From Oscarella lobularis (lineage: Eukaryota > Porifera > Homoscleromorpha > Homosclerophorida > Oscarellidae): DNA of 64,000 bases. The notes below the pieces were generated by a model, which made no database searches, had not been told where the DNA came from, and saw only the letters and a program-made list of their open reading frames with translations. Shown piece after piece: positions 13,701-25,864 of this stretch. The translations under genes were made by a program, and so were the position numbers. Location: positions 620,001-684,000 of the forward strand of contig NC_089191.1 in the NCBI RefSeq assembly GCF_947507565.1. The letters are read 5' to 3'. Numbering within the stretch: position 1 is the stretch's first letter; the number at the start of each line of letters is the position of its first letter.

Positions 13701-13923
13701 CGCCCGCGCCCGCGTTTTCTTCGACCAATACGGTGAAGCCCTGCTTGGTCAGCTGAGCGACGGACTGCGGTGATTGGGCGACGCGACGTTCACGTGGAAA
13801 AATTTCTTTTGGAATGCCGATCGTTATTTTGTCGTACGGTGTTCCCGTCGGCGACTGCTTGTTGCAGAAGGGACGGTAAAATGGACGGGAGAAGGAGCGC
13901 GAAAGGCGAATCACGCTTTGCAT
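10771..13923 (-). CDS. NNT: NAD(P) transhydrogenase, mitochondrial, intronless
   Basis: Proton-translocating transhydrogenase of the inner mitochondrial membrane. It reduces NADP+ with NADH using the proton gradient and supplies matrix NADPH. One 1050-codon open frame carries the full animal fusion architecture. There is a basic N-terminal presequence ([19 protein letters not shown]), then the NAD(H)-binding alanine-dehydrogenase-like domain I at about 33-400 with the GGGVAG dinucleotide motif and [11 protein letters not shown] Pro/Ala-rich linker follows at about 408-430, then the multi-TM domain II at about 435-850, including [13 protein letters not shown] and [23 protein letters not shown](H)-binding domain III lies at about 875-1045 with [30 protein letters not shown] and [10 protein letters not shown]. 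Length is close to human NNT (1086). It is unusual in having no intron over 3.15 kb while flanking genes have one every ~100 bp. It is divergent from IDH2. Confidence 0.98.
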   Translation of the reverse strand: MQSVIRLSRSFSRPFYRPFCNKQSPTGTPYDKITIGIPKEIFPRERRVAQSPQSVAQLTKQGFTVLVEENAGAGANFTNAQYAAAGAITRAVEEVYGADIVLKVRAPAEHPALKTHEVDLLKKGATLISFVYPAQNEDLLNRMSQRGLTVFAMDCVPRITRAQGFDALSSMANIAGYKAVVEAANIYGGFFTGQITAAGKVPPAKVLVIGGGVAGLSAIGTARSMGAIVRGFDTRAAVKEQVQSLGAEFLEVNVKESGEGTGGYAKVMSKEFIEAEMALFAKQCKEIDILISTALIPGKPAPKLISQEMVESMKEGSVIVDLAAEAGGNVAVTRPGEIHVHKGVTCIGYTDLPSRLSTQSSTLYANNVAKFLTSISTSKGHYDISMEDEVVRGAIVLKDGTVTWPPPQSAAPPPPPAPAASTSVAKEIEPPNPYMETLKTSTGITTGLLGLLALGAAQPDASFATMMTVFGLSGICGYKVVWGVTPSLHSPLMSVTNAISGMTAVGGLALAGGAFLPTNATTGLSAAAIFLSSINIAGGFLITKRMLDMFRRPGDPPEYNYLYAIPALGFMGAYLGATYAGGVSNLHQMAYLASAICCISSIGGLSTQKSARLGNAIGMVGVSTGIMATLDAMRFSPEVLAQVGGLMGVGGLIGAVIAKRIAVSDLPQLVALFHSFVGMAAVLTSGAFYLDDFAHLDQEVVHKVAIYLGTLIGGVTFTGSLIAYGKLQGLLASRALSLPGKNALNLAMATSCVGAFGYYMNTNDMTSGIACLSGTTGISFLLGLHLTASIGGADMPVVITVLNSYSGWALCAEGFMLGNQLLTTVGALIGSSGAILSYIMCKAMNRSLLSVIFGGYGTKSTGTGKPLAVTGSHTETNVDSVSDWVGDAKRVMIVPGYGAAVAKAQYAMADMAKTLTDNGVQIQFGIHPVAGRMPGQLNVLLAEAGVPYDIVYEMDEINDAFADVDVTLCVGANDIINSAALEDPNSIIAGMPVLEVWRSKQVVILKRTLGVGYADVDNPVFYKPNTAMLLGDAKSSCDSLKTKVSEHFAK

Positions 13924-14264
13924 GGTTACGAGTCACGTGCGAACCCCAAAGGAGACCCTGCAGAAAACAAAGTCCATCAGTCTACAGCTTACTAACATAA
14001 GGTTAGCTACGCTAGTAAAAAGGTATTGGGTAATAAGCCAAAGGCTTGTAGACCAAGGAACGAGCCACGTGATACTATTGGCTACATTTCCCGCCTTTTC
14101 ACGTGTTCTATACCTGACTGCTATTCGTCTGCTGCAACTTTACGCGGGAAACGCCATCCTAGACCGACGCCGTGTCCCCAGCTCCGGCCACGTCTCAAAC
14201 CACAAGTCACGTGCTTAAGTCGTGGTGTTAACGCGCTCCTTCTCTCCTCGTACGAAAGGTCAAC
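13924..14264. promoter_or_regulatory. Bidirectional NNT/IDH2 promoter with four CACGTG sites
   Basis: A 341-bp spacer between the divergent start codons of NNT (-) and IDH2 (+). Perfect CACGTG palindromes occur at 13934-13939, 14066-14071, 14100-14105 and 14208-14213. About 0.1 would be expected by chance in this length. CACGTG is the classical E-box bound by bHLH-zip factors (USF, MITF/TFE, MYC/MAX). That these sites co-regulate the two NADPH-producing genes is inference. Confidence 0.6.
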
Positions 14265-16268
<2,004 letters not shown>

Positions 16269-16642
16269 ACCCTTTTTGTCGTCCACTGTGTTGATTGGAC
16301 GTTCTCTGATGAATTCAGTGTTTCGTGTTTTGCTACATTCGTGCGCGTCTGCTACCGGTGCACTTCTTCGTTATGGCAAAACAACGTCATTCTCATTGGA
16401 GGTGAATCAATAATTATTTTATGAGTAAGCGTTTTTTTGTTCTAATTGGTTACAGAGAAAGATAGTCCGTCAACGACCCCACCCAAGAAGCGATTAGAAA
16501 GAAGACAAGGAAAGTAAGGGGGGAGGGGAGCGGCAGTCGTTCAATTCTTGAACGTTTACCGGTGGAAGTTTCGTTCGTTTGCGTAATAACTCTGATACAT
16601 TTTAGAGTGTGTTCACTTCAAGTCTCAAAGGGTCTAAAGTCA
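16269..16642. other. Convergent 3' intergenic region IDH2/Twinkle
   Basis: About 370 bp between the IDH2 and Twinkle stop codons; it must hold both 3' untranslated regions. It is AT-rich with a purine-rich patch near 16480-16535 (GAAGACAAGGAAAG, GGGGAGGGGAG). No gene recognised. Confidence 0.5.
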
Positions 16643-19190
16643 CTATTTCAAAGAACGGATGACTCTCTTCGCGGAATCAGCCGCCGAATCCTTCATTCTC
16701 GTCGCAAAACTCGATAGGCCAACTCCCGCAGTCTTCTTTCCAGTAGCAATTTTCTTCTTCGCCGGAATAGGGGGCTCACTCTCAATCTCTCTCGCCGTAT
16801 AGCCGCACATCGACAGAGAGTCCGGATTGAATTGAAGTCCCATTTTCCCTAGAGTACCACTGAATCGATTCTTCATCACCTAGACAGTGCCATCACCTAG
16901 TATTAATTTTTAGTCCATGATTTCTCCGCTTCATACCTGGATCTGCTTTGTTCCAGTGGATAATTTTGGCGCTTGGAGTATGAGGACGTTATCGGCTTCC
17001 TGAGTTGCTTTAGCTGATCCAAATATAGACGCCAGTCTCAAATCAACGTCGTCATTTTCCTACATTAGAAATAGAGATGAAGAGGGGATGCTTACGCTTA
17101 GGTGAATTTCCTCTACTTTTCTCGGATGTATCACAAGCGTCACGTGAACGTTTTTTAGCGTGGCGAATTTTCGAAATTCAGCTATAGTGACATCCTGAAA
17201 ATGAAACCGATCGTGCCTAAAAAGCAAATCAATATCCTCTTATTATTAGCTATTCAATTAACTGACCTCAAATCAGTACTCATCATGAACTGAAGATTGT
17301 CAATCACAACGTGTTGGATATCAAACACGTCAGCCGCGTGGCTCATTGTCTAAGAAATATTATTCCCTTATTTATTTATCATACTTTTTCAGTGTACTCA
17401 CATTGATGACGTCATAAATCGTCTGCGCTCCGTGAAAGCTCATGAAATAGAGCCCCAATTTTTCAAATCTATCTGCCCAATAATTGAACGCCTTTGCATT
17501 CTTTTCCAAGTTCAGCCTAAGAGTCGTCATACATGGTCAAATTCAGGATAAGAGTTGCGTCAATATACCCGGAAAACTGGCTGATCATCATTTTTATTAA
17601 TCGCGTATTGCGCACTTCGAACGATCCCCACAAGGTTTTCACCTGAGATTAAATTATCAGAGAAGGTATACACCTCTACGAGTTTCCTACTCCTTGCGTG
17701 CAAAGGTCAAGAGAATATTCGCTCATGAACGTGGTCTTCCCTGAACCGGTAGGTCCCGTGAAAACGGTCAGCTCGCCGCGTCGATGACCTTTGAGAATTT
17801 TTGTCAGAGACGGAAATCGTTGCCATGGAATTCCGGCCACTTGGTCGGGGTGCGCAATTTCGTGGTATACAGCATCTCGTAGCTTAGACGCGATTCGAAT
17901 CACTTCGCATTTTTAATTAATCAATTATGCCTACTTGACGAAAGTCGAGAATCTTTTCGTGGCGTGCAGACGAAGCGCTATTGATTATATCATTCAAATC
18001 TCTACCCTTGAAAGAACATATATAGTTTTGCCGTCAGGGCTGCGCACAACTCAAACTTTATTTAGAGCTTCTAGAGGTGCTTCAGTGTTCGATCTAGGTA
18101 TGGGAAATCGCAGAAAGAAAAGGAAGCGTAGCGGCTACTCGCCTCACTAAGCGCACGTCGATTGACTCCAAATCTAAGATACGATCCAATTTGCTTCGCG
18201 ATTTTCCATCAAGCCACAAAACGAGCTTTTTCGACTTGCTAAGATAGTCAAGAGGAGACTGCGCTAGTCGAGGAGAGAGGCACATGGCCGGTAAGCCAGT
18301 GGACTCATGCACGGCTACAGCATCGATTTCAGATGCAGTGATAATGATCTGGAATGGAAACATCTATTGTCTATACCCCCATATGGCTCTAGCGTCTCAC
18401 TGTTTTATCCGAATCTTGCACTGTGTGCCATCCAAACGGCTTCACTCGTTCACTCAAGCTACATAAGACCACATCGTTCGAAAAATTCTATACCTGCCTA
18501 ATAAATTTCACTTGGGAAATGAAGATGATGCGGTTTTGCACTGAAGTAGGAGCTTTTCAATCGATTTTCCATCAGTGGAATGCCAAGGCATAGCCAACCA
18601 GTCTCGCCCCTTTAGAATTACCATTATTCAGTAGAGTGTGGTTGCCTACTTTGTATGCGTCATACCTTAACTGAAGCCAAGCGAATCTCATACTTGGCCA
18701 AACTTTCTTCACTCAGGAGCTAGGGAAGATTAACTGCAGGCTTCAGATTGCAATTCTTGCTTACCTCTATGACACAATTTTTCCTAAGCTTTTTTACAGC
18801 CGCCTGATTGCTCAGGGAAATCGATTTAGCAGACGACCATGTGCTTTGTATAACAGGTACATGCAGGGAAGACGTCTTCTCTAATAGTTCTTCCCAATTT
18901 CCTAATGTTAGTACAGCACGTGAGCATCACTATTACAGCTAAGGGAAAGAAGGATTTGCTGCTGTACCAGACGCTTCACACGCGGAGCACATATATTTTC
19001 CGGTTGATTTATGTACTCTTATAGTGTCTCTCGTCAATTGGAGCTCGGCCTTCTTGCTGCAATTCCATTGTCCGCAATCAATCGTTCCCGTTTCTTCCCC
19101 GATCATTTTTCCTGCAGTGGCAGGCTGACTAGAGGCAAATAGATGACGGTAGGGTGCAGCGTTTCTGGAAATTGTACGCAGAGAATGCAT
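16643..19190 (-). CDS. TWNK: Twinkle mtDNA helicase
   Basis: Hexameric replicative DNA helicase of mitochondrial nucleoids, related to phage T7 gp4. Fifteen exons (minus order): 18968-19190, 18765-18901, 18666-18719, 18512-18609, 18401-18458, 18143-18363, 18057-18093, 17935-18006, 17691-17882, 17569-17642, 17402-17516, 17267-17349, 17096-17216, 16937-17059, 16643-16879. The frame is preserved and gives 614 residues (human 684). The N terminus has a presequence-like start ([18 protein letters not shown]), then CGQWNC and CSAC, a possible four-Cys zinc ribbon. The TOPRIM-like part follows ([17 protein letters not shown]). The RecA-like helicase has Walker [11 protein letters not shown], a Walker-B-like [19 protein letters not shown] and [16 protein letters not shown]. 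Intron 6 uses a GC donor, supported by the phase and by LVR at the junction matching human. A foldback element lies 200 bp upstream of the start. Confidence 0.95.
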
Positions 19191-19389
19191 GTGGATTGTG
19201 GAATGTGGAAGTGAAGTGCGCTACAGAGGATCGTCAGGCTTTGCAAGAGCTTTTCGAGAGGATAAAGAACGAAACGAACCAGAACCACTCCGAGGTGAGC
19301 AGATATGAAGTCGAGATCTGTGTCCCCGTCCATGTTTGAGAGAGAGGGACCTCCTTTGGGGGGCAACGCATGTTTACACAGTACAGACA
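19191..19389. promoter_or_regulatory. Twinkle upstream region, bounded by a mobile element
   Basis: About 200 bp between the Twinkle start codon and the left inverted repeat of the foldback-like element. It should contain the Twinkle promoter. No motif I can defend. Confidence 0.4.
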
Positions 19390-19429
19390 TATGGCGCTAG
19401 AACAGTGTCAAAAATAATAAACCATACGA

Positions 19430-19626
19430 ATAAATGAATGAATGAATGAATGAATGAATGAATCATTGCTATGAAATCATTGCTATGAAATCATAGCTAT
19501 GAAATCATAGCTATGTTTTCATTGCTATGAAAACATAGCTATGAAAACATAGCTATGAAAACATAGCTATGAAAACATAGCTATGAAAACATAGCTATGA
19601 AAACATAGCTATGAAAACATAGCTAT
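19430..19626. repeat. Left subterminal (GAAT)n plus CATAGCTATG-AAAA minisatellite
   Basis: GAAT microsatellite, then a 14-bp-period array of CATAGCTATG palindromes separated by AAAA or AAAT. It forms the inner part of the left inverted repeat of the mobile element. Confidence 0.9.
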
Positions 19627-20390
19627 GTTGTCGGGGTCCTGTGAAAGACCCCGTGATCAAAAACTGCTCCACTTTGTAAGGGAGGGGAAAAGTGCTTTAT
19701 TTAATAAAATAAAAAAATTGCAGAGTGTTTCGGTTTCATGCGCGGGCAGTTTTTGGACAGGGTCATGCCCAGGACACCAACGAGCAGTTTTTCATTACGA
19801 GGTCTTGCTCAGCACCGACGAGCAGTTTTTCATCACGACGTCTTGCTCAGGACCCCATGACCTACTGCAGTGCATGGCACGGTACTTAGGACACAACCAT
19901 ATGTTTTACGTACCTGTCAAGGTGCCGGAAATTGTCCTTCTTACCATTCCTGCATGCTTTTCTTGTAACCTTTTCACCCTAATTGTTAAAAAAATGAATA
20001 AAAAGTAAACGCTGACCGTTTGGCCTACCTGAATTATCTTCAAACATAGCAAACGTCGATTGACGTTGAATCCCTTTATCCTTTCACCAGCGGAGCTCCA
20101 GGCGAAGAGATCTGAAGCCAATTCGCCTGAAACCTTTGAACCAGTTCTGAAAGTACTCTTTGCGTTGTGGTGAGTTGAGTTCTTGTTGTCGAGTTGCACT
20201 ATGAGAAATAAATGAGTTTGAAGGAGTTTTTAACTAATTATTTAATTATTCATTGACTTGACAAACTCCATTTATGATTTTTTACCTTACGAGCGGATGA
20301 ACGCTGTTGGGCGAGCGGTCGACTTCGCTTCGCCCAACTCTCAGAATCCATCTGCATAGCGCACGCGAAACGTTCTGTCCACTCACTAAA

Positions 20391-20565
20391 CATAGCTATG
20401 AAAACATAGCTATGAAAACATAGCTATGAAATCATAGCTATGATTTCATAGCAATGAAAACATAGCTATGATTTTATAGCTATGATTTCATAGCAATGAT
20501 TTCATAGCAATGATTCATTCATTCATTCATTCATTCATTCATTCATTCATTCATTCATTCATTCA
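20391..20565. repeat. Right subterminal CATAGCTATG minisatellite plus (ATTC)n
   Basis: Inverted counterpart of the left array: palindromic CATAGCTATG units followed by a longer ATTC microsatellite (thirteen or so repeats), leading into the right terminal inverted repeat. Confidence 0.9.
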
Positions 20566-20657
20566 TTCGTATGGTTTATTATTTTTGACACTGTTCTAGC
20601 GCCATACAGACAAAAATAGACAGCATGCAAGCAGCAGACAAACTCGCTATCAGTTCC

Positions 20658-21668
20658 TCACTTGATCAAATGCGGATCGGGACACACTTTTGGAGTCGCC
20701 GGCTTCGGAACCGAAGCGATTTGCTTCCACTCGTCATCGCTCAATTCAAAATCGAATATGTTGAGATTTTCTGCCATGTGATCGTCATTCCACGTTCTCG
20801 GATTGAGCAAAATGTTCTTCTGCCACGCCCAACGCAGTAGAATCTGAGCCGGCGACTTCGAGTGCGCCTTAGCAATCTCCTTGACGACAGGCAAATCCAA
20901 AATAGTCGAATTCCAATCACGATGATCGGGACCCCAATCGGGAGTGCCCAGCGGCGCGTACGAATTCACGGCAATCGAATGATTCTGACAGAATTCGACA
21001 AGCCCGTCCTCGTGCCAATAGGGATGATACTCGATTTGATTGACAGACGGCACCAGACTCTTAAGATCTAGAATATCCTGAATGTGATTCTGTTCGAAAT
21101 TCGACACGCCGATCGCTTTTGCGCCACCCGACTTGAAAATCTTCTCCAAGGCGAGCCACGACGATTGCCGGCACTCTTTATCCGACCCGGAAATGAGTTT
21201 GCATTTGGGGTCGCTTGATTTCAACGGCAGCGGTCCGGGCCAGTGAATCAGTAATAGATCGACATACGTTAGATTCATCTGCGTGAGAATTTCCTGAAAT
21301 TGCTCCAGAGTGTCGTTGTAGCCGGGCGGGAGTCCGCCGACTTTTGACGTGATGAATATCTCGCTTCGATGTACCTCCGTTTGATGAAGCACTGCCATTC
21401 CCACGCCCGCCTCGCCGCGGTAGTCGTACGCCGTGTCGATTCGACGTCCGCCCGCTTTGAGCCACGCCGAGACGGCCGTCGCGGTGACGCTATTGTTCCA
21501 ATACTCGGCTTTTTGGCCGGGATGACTTGCATAGCCAAACGTGCCGATTCCCATTGCCTGCATCGTGATTCCCGGTACCGCGGCATTTTTCAGTGTTATG
21601 CTGGGAACGTTGAGCGCCAGGGCGCTTGGGAAGAGCAGCGAAATGAATAGCAAACGAAACATAGGCAA
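20658..21668 (-). CDS. Aldo-keto reductase with a secretory signal peptide
   Basis: NADPH-dependent carbonyl reductase fold, intact over 336 codons in one exon. The catalytic tetrad of the superfamily is recognisable: Asp and Tyr in DTAYDYRGEAGVG, Lys in IFITSKVGG, His in LLIHWPG. GVSNFEQNHI, NQIEYHPYWHEDGLVEFC and a C-terminal cofactor region (LLNPRTW) are also present. Unlike most family members, which are cytosolic, the start MPMFRLLFISLLFPSALAL is a clear signal peptide. The mature part has several N-glycosylation sequons (NNS, NDT, NLT, NHS, NST). A secreted or luminal enzyme is therefore inferred. The substrate cannot be told. The stop is only 51 bp from the mobile element; a CACGTG site lies 27 bp upstream of the start (21695-21700). 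Confidence 0.93.
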   Translation of the reverse strand: MPMFRLLFISLLFPSALALNVPSITLKNAAVPGITMQAMGIGTFGYASHPGQKAEYWNNSVTATAVSAWLKAGGRRIDTAYDYRGEAGVGMAVLHQTEVHRSEIFITSKVGGLPPGYNDTLEQFQEILTQMNLTYVDLLLIHWPGPLPLKSSDPKCKLISGSDKECRQSSWLALEKIFKSGGAKAIGVSNFEQNHIQDILDLKSLVPSVNQIEYHPYWHEDGLVEFCQNHSIAVNSYAPLGTPDWGPDHRDWNSTILDLPVVKEIAKAHSKSPAQILLRWAWQKNILLNPRTWNDDHMAENLNIFDFELSDDEWKQIASVPKPATPKVCPDPHLIK

Positions 21669-21854
21669 CAGAGTACTCAGAAGTAGATCTCACTCACGTG
21701 GTTTTCACTCCCTTGTGACACGATTCTATCGTCTCCCCCAGTGTCACGCAATTATTATGCGATATCGTTTCTATGAGGAAAACGGACAGACGAAAAAAAG
21801 TAGTCAAGTTACGCGTACAAAGAAAAGCTAAATGTCTTTCTCTCTCTCTTTACT

Positions 21855-24665
21855 CTACGGATTGTCCCCTATGGTTTGCTGTCTTTTTTGTAAACGGCCT
21901 TTGAGTTCGTCGTCGGCACCGTGGGCTGGATTGTCGTCTACTGGCTTCGCTTCTCGCACTACCTTTCGTCTGTTAGCCATCAACTAAAGAGAACAACTAT
22001 AAGCGCAATCGTTTCCTATACATAATAATTGGTACCTCTTTCAGAAGTTCTTCACCAGTGTTGGGTATCACTTTCGGTGGCTGAGGCGGCACCGGCGACA
22101 AATTGACAAACTTTTGCGAAGCTAAAACAGAAGATTTCTCAACAGAAATCAAATAGCCAGACTACCGGTAACCTTGTGGAGGCCCAGTCGCCGTTTCCCT
22201 ATAATACTCATCCAAATCCGGAGACATAGGATCACTGTCAACTGGTAGAGGCGGCGGCGGCGGTGGCAACGTAGCCGAGACATTCTCATCCAAACCATTT
22301 TGATCTAGAAGAGGTGGCGGCGGAGGCGGTGGCAAACCGGCGGCATCTTCTAGTAGTGGCGGAGGTGGCGGCACAGACGAGCTCCCTTCGAGAGGAGGAG
22401 GCGGAGGCGGCACTGCGGCGGTGGTCGACTCGTTATTGACGGCACCGCGGAGAGCGTCGGCGAGCGGCGATGGTCTCATCTCCGCCTCGTCGCCCTTCGA
22501 CGCCGACTTGAGAGCATCGAGCAACGATTTCCTATTTTCCCGTTTTTCTTCTTCGTAATTTCGAGGCGGAACCGGCGGACTCTCCTCGCTTTGAGCCGGC
22601 GGACGCGACGTCTTTCTCACCAACGACGGCTGCTTGTTGACCTTAGCATAAAGGGGCTCGACGTCCCCCTGTTTGTTGAGCTTAGTATAAGGCGATTCGA
22701 CGTCTTGCTTTTTTCCTTCATTGACGTCTGGGGTTTTTTGAGCTGCTTCAACGCGTTTGACGACCGGCGACTGTCCCTTTCGCTCTTGCCGAGGCGTCGA
22801 TATGATGTGCGCTCGAGAAATTGCCGGCGTCACCGCCACTATCGCCGGATCGACCATGTCGAGTTCCTCGTCGGGCGGCGGCGGCGGCCCGTCGGCGAGA
22901 GACGGCGCTTCGCTTTGTCGTCGTTCTTGCCGCCCTTCGAGTACTTGTACGTGCACGGGAACGGACTGAAGCGATTCGGTCGGCGTCTCGGGCGGCGAAA
23001 GGGTCGGCGTTCGCTTTTCGAGGGATTTGTCGTTGACGAGCGACGATACGGAATAGATGGGAACGATTGACGTTTTAGGCTCGTTGCGTTTCGGTTCGAC
23101 GGGATCGTGCCAGCCGGTGAATTCCTCCGGTGCGATAGGCCGAACCTGTTCTTTCTCCTCCTCTTTTCGCATAGTCGCCACGCGCTTTGCGAGGTCGCCG
23201 CCCGTGCATGCAATGACGTAGTCGGCCACTTCGCCGCCGACTTGAATAGCCAGCTCATACGGAGTGTACCCGTCCTATAAAAAAGAGTTAGGTCTGAATT
23301 TAATTAGATTTGCTTACGTTGTCCTTTTGGTGAATGTCGATTCCGTTCTGAACGAGCAAGCGGAGACAAGCCGTTTGCCTGGATTGAACGAACTCGTTAT
23401 ATTTGGATGTTTCCAAGAACAAGACTTCTCATACCCATTATCTGCTGCGTCGTGGGCAGGCGTTCCTCCGTCCATGTCCTTGGTGTTCATTGCTTGCTTT
23501 CCTTTCTTAGCGCTTAGCATCCAGGCAAGGCATTCATATCTTCCCATAGCTAGAGGAAGAAATACTTATTGTGCATTTTATTATTAAGTTAGGACTCCTT
23601 TACCAGCTGCGAAATGGAGTGGCGTTGCACCGTCCTTCGTCTTGTCGCACACCGCCGACTCGCCTACTTTTTTGACGAGCCATTTGACCGTTTCCAAGTG
23701 GCCTCCCTGCGTTGCGGCGTGAATCGACGTCATGCCGTCGGCAGCGCGAGCCAACGGCTCTCCTTTGCACACCGTCACCATGTACTGAACCAAAGCAAAG
23801 TGGCCCTCCTGAGCAGCAAAATAAACGGGCGTCGTCCCTGGAAACGCCCATCTTGAGCAACACGTAACGCAGTTTTTTGTCGACTAACCTTTGTCGTCTT
23901 TCCAATTGACCGCCTTATTGCCGGTGTATCGCAGCAAGAGACGACAGCAGTCCATGTTGCCTAGAGAAGAAATGTCAGGAGGCCCACCCACCGTGGTGGA
24001 CATATATTCACCAATTGCTGCGGCAAAGTGAAGGCTTGTTGCTCCCGTCTGATTCTTCGCTTTTGGTGAAGAACGAGCCTCTTCCAAGAGCCATCGAATG
24101 CATTCGATTTGCTCGCGCAACGTGGCGAGATGCAGCGCAATTTGTCCGTAACGATCCTTCACTTGAATCGTCGACGAATCGTGCGCGTAGAGAAGCTTGA
24201 GCGATTCGAGTTTGCCTTGGGAAGCAGCTAAATGGGTAGCTGTTTCTCCGTTTTTCGCCTATACACAAAAGATTGGCGCGGGTAGGCGTGACCTAAGTCG
24301 AAGTTGTAAACAGAAGCAACCGGAGACTATTTCGTCGTGTAGAAGTGCGTATAGAGCGTGCGGAAAACTGTTCGTTTACTCTTCCGAACCGATTTTCTAC
24401 TGCCACGCCCAAATTTAAAGTTTTCTACCTTGCTTTTGAGATCCATTCCTGAATTTTTCAATAACCACTTGAGACACTCGTTTCGACCGGCGCGAGCTGA
24501 TAGATGAAGTGCCGTTGCACCTTTGCTATCGCCGGCGCACGATTTATTGGGGTTGGCCTCGAAGGCCGAAATGAGGCACTCCAAGTGTCCGACGTGGGCC
24601 GCCTTGAGCGCGTGGAGATTGACTCGACGGCAGTCCTTGCATATTCGACCGCCAGGTCGCGACAT
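21855..24665 (-). CDS. Espin-like ankyrin-repeat, polyproline protein
   Basis: Nine exons (minus order): 24429-24665, 24012-24258, 23889-23960, 23604-23837, 23435-23549, 23318-23378, 22173-23274, 22036-22121, 21855-21983, giving 760 residues. The N-terminal ~370 residues are ankyrin repeats with the GATxLHxAAxxGxxECLxWLL pattern typical of espins (GATALHLSARAGRNECLKWLL, GATPLHFAAG, GGTPAHDAADNG). The C-terminal half is low complexity with four polyproline runs (PPPPPPLEG, PPPPPLLED, PPPPPPPLLD, PPPPPPLPV), which in espins bind profilin and SH3 domains. RKSLLDALKSASKG and EELLKELMANRRK resemble degenerate WH2 actin-binding motifs. Espins bundle actin in microvilli and stereocilia, so a role in microvilli is plausible. 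Another ankyrin/proline-rich scaffold is the alternative. The terminal espin actin-bundling module is not evident. Confidence 0.75.
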
Positions 24666-24871
24666 GACGAAAAAAATGAAGGCAAGGCAAGGGAGGTGGT
24701 TAGAATCAAAAGCTGTCAACAAGCAACGCCCACTGCAGGGAAAGAAACGCGATTGGCTCTCGTCCTATGACATCACAACATTCATAAATAGGCGTGGACA
24801 AGTGATCCGGGCGGCACGTTTGATTTCCATATACGGGCCGACGAACGTCATTCGCGCAGTCATCGCAAGGC
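24666..24871. promoter_or_regulatory. Bidirectional promoter region, espin-like / kelch gene
   Basis: About 206 bp between divergent start codons. It must drive both genes; no specific element recognised apart from a short TATA-like ATAAATA near 24784. Confidence 0.45.
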
Positions 24872-25664
24872 ATGAAGACGCTTCTTTCTCTCGCCACTCT
24901 TCTACTCTACGCTTCATCGGCCACAAGCGCGACCCTAAGTAAGAAAAAAACCCCGTCTCCTAAGCGCATTTCCCCAAAAAGGCCTCCCTAGCGTGGTCTC
25001 TCGTCGACGGCAACGTGTCGTACATCGACGGCAACGCGAAAGACACGCGCCACTATCCCGGCTCGCGTCGCGCGCCCGCCTACTGGAGCGACGACGTCGG
25101 CAACGCGCTTCTCTACGGCGGTTCGAAGTCGTCGAAAAATCTCTGGCTTTTCAACGCGACAAACGGCCAATGGCGAATCGTTCGCGCGCGCGCGTCGTCC
25201 GAACGACCGCCGGCCCGTCGCAAGGCGATCATGTGCGCGAACGCGCGTCGTCTTTTCGGAGAAAGCGAAACGAGAGTCCTCTTGTACGGCGGCGAACGAT
25301 CGTTCGGCGAATCGATGCGATCCGCGTGGATTTTCTCCTTCGCGAATATGACGTGGAAACGCGTGGGCGTGGTCGTGCCAAATAGTTTGGGTCTCGTGTC
25401 GGTGCAGTCGTGGTGCGACTCGGCGAACGGCGTCGCGTATTTATTCGGTGGATTAGTCGGTCGACATGCGATGGACGGTTTTTGGAAATTTTCTTTTGAG
25501 ACGTTGACGTTCGAGCGCATCGATATCCGATTGCCGCCTCGACGTTACGGAGGAATGACGTGGATGACGTCGAGGGGGGAGTTCTGGTTGTTTAGCGGTG
25601 AAGGCGTCGATTCGGCCGATATGTGGGTCTATGATTTATTCAAAAACGAATGGGAAATCGCTTC
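24872..25664 (+). CDS. Secreted kelch-repeat protein (interrupted by assembly gap)
   Basis: Exon 1 (24872-24938) encodes the signal peptide MKTLLSLATLLLYASSATSA. Exon 2 starts at 24992 and runs open into the gap. The visible ~260 residues contain kelch motifs: pairs such as LLYGGSKSSKNLWLFNATNGQW, VLLYGGERSFGESMRSAWIFSFANMTWKRV, AYLFGGLVGRHAMDGFWKFSFETLTFERI and WLFSGEGVDSADMWVYDLFKNEWEI, each with Gly-Gly (or a variant) and a spaced Trp. Kelch blades form beta-propellers that bind partners. With a signal peptide this is an extracellular or luminal propeller, perhaps attractin/multiple-kelch-like. The reading frame after the gap cannot be fixed: all three frames stay open for some distance, ending at 25960, 26001 or 26051. 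Confidence 0.8.
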
Positions 25665-25864
25665 NNNNNNNNNNNNNNNNNNNNNNNNNNNNNNNNNNNN
25701 NNNNNNNNNNNNNNNNNNNNNNNNNNNNNNNNNNNNNNNNNNNNNNNNNNNNNNNNNNNNNNNNNNNNNNNNNNNNNNNNNNNNNNNNNNNNNNNNNNNN
25801 NNNNNNNNNNNNNNNNNNNNNNNNNNNNNNNNNNNNNNNNNNNNNNNNNNNNNNNNNNNNNNNN
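25665..25864. other. Assembly gap (200 N)
   Basis: Exactly 200 unknown bases, a conventional scaffold-gap length, so the true size is unknown. It falls inside the kelch gene. Confidence 0.99.

Larger units (their letters stand above)
19390..20606. mobile_element. Foldback-like non-autonomous DNA transposon with long TIRs
   Basis: Both ends carry the same ~41-bp sequence in inverted orientation, starting TATGGCGCTAGAACAGTGTC. It is followed inward by a (GAAT)n microsatellite of unequal length, then a 14-bp-period minisatellite built on the perfect palindrome CATAGCTATG plus AAAA/AAAT. The element is flanked by a direct repeat CAGACA (19384-19389 and 20607-20612), a plausible 6-bp target-site duplication. 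The centre (about 19630-20390) holds a GGGGTC...GACCCC hairpin at 19633-19652, two tandem ~43-bp copies containing GAGCAGTTTTTCAT, and a GTTGGGCGA...TCGCCCAAC hairpin at 20306-20338. No transposase is recognisable. It inserted between the Twinkle promoter and the 3' end of the aldo-keto reductase gene. Confidence 0.85.

Noticed and set aside
19154..19339. Short plus-strand frame (61 codons, charged and helical looking) next to the mobile element
   Set aside because: Overlaps Twinkle exon 1 in antisense, no homologue recognised, no supporting exons.
19625..20008. 127-codon frame inside the foldback-like element
   Set aside because: Composed of internal repeats; no transposase motif; runs over hairpins and is not conserved with anything I know.
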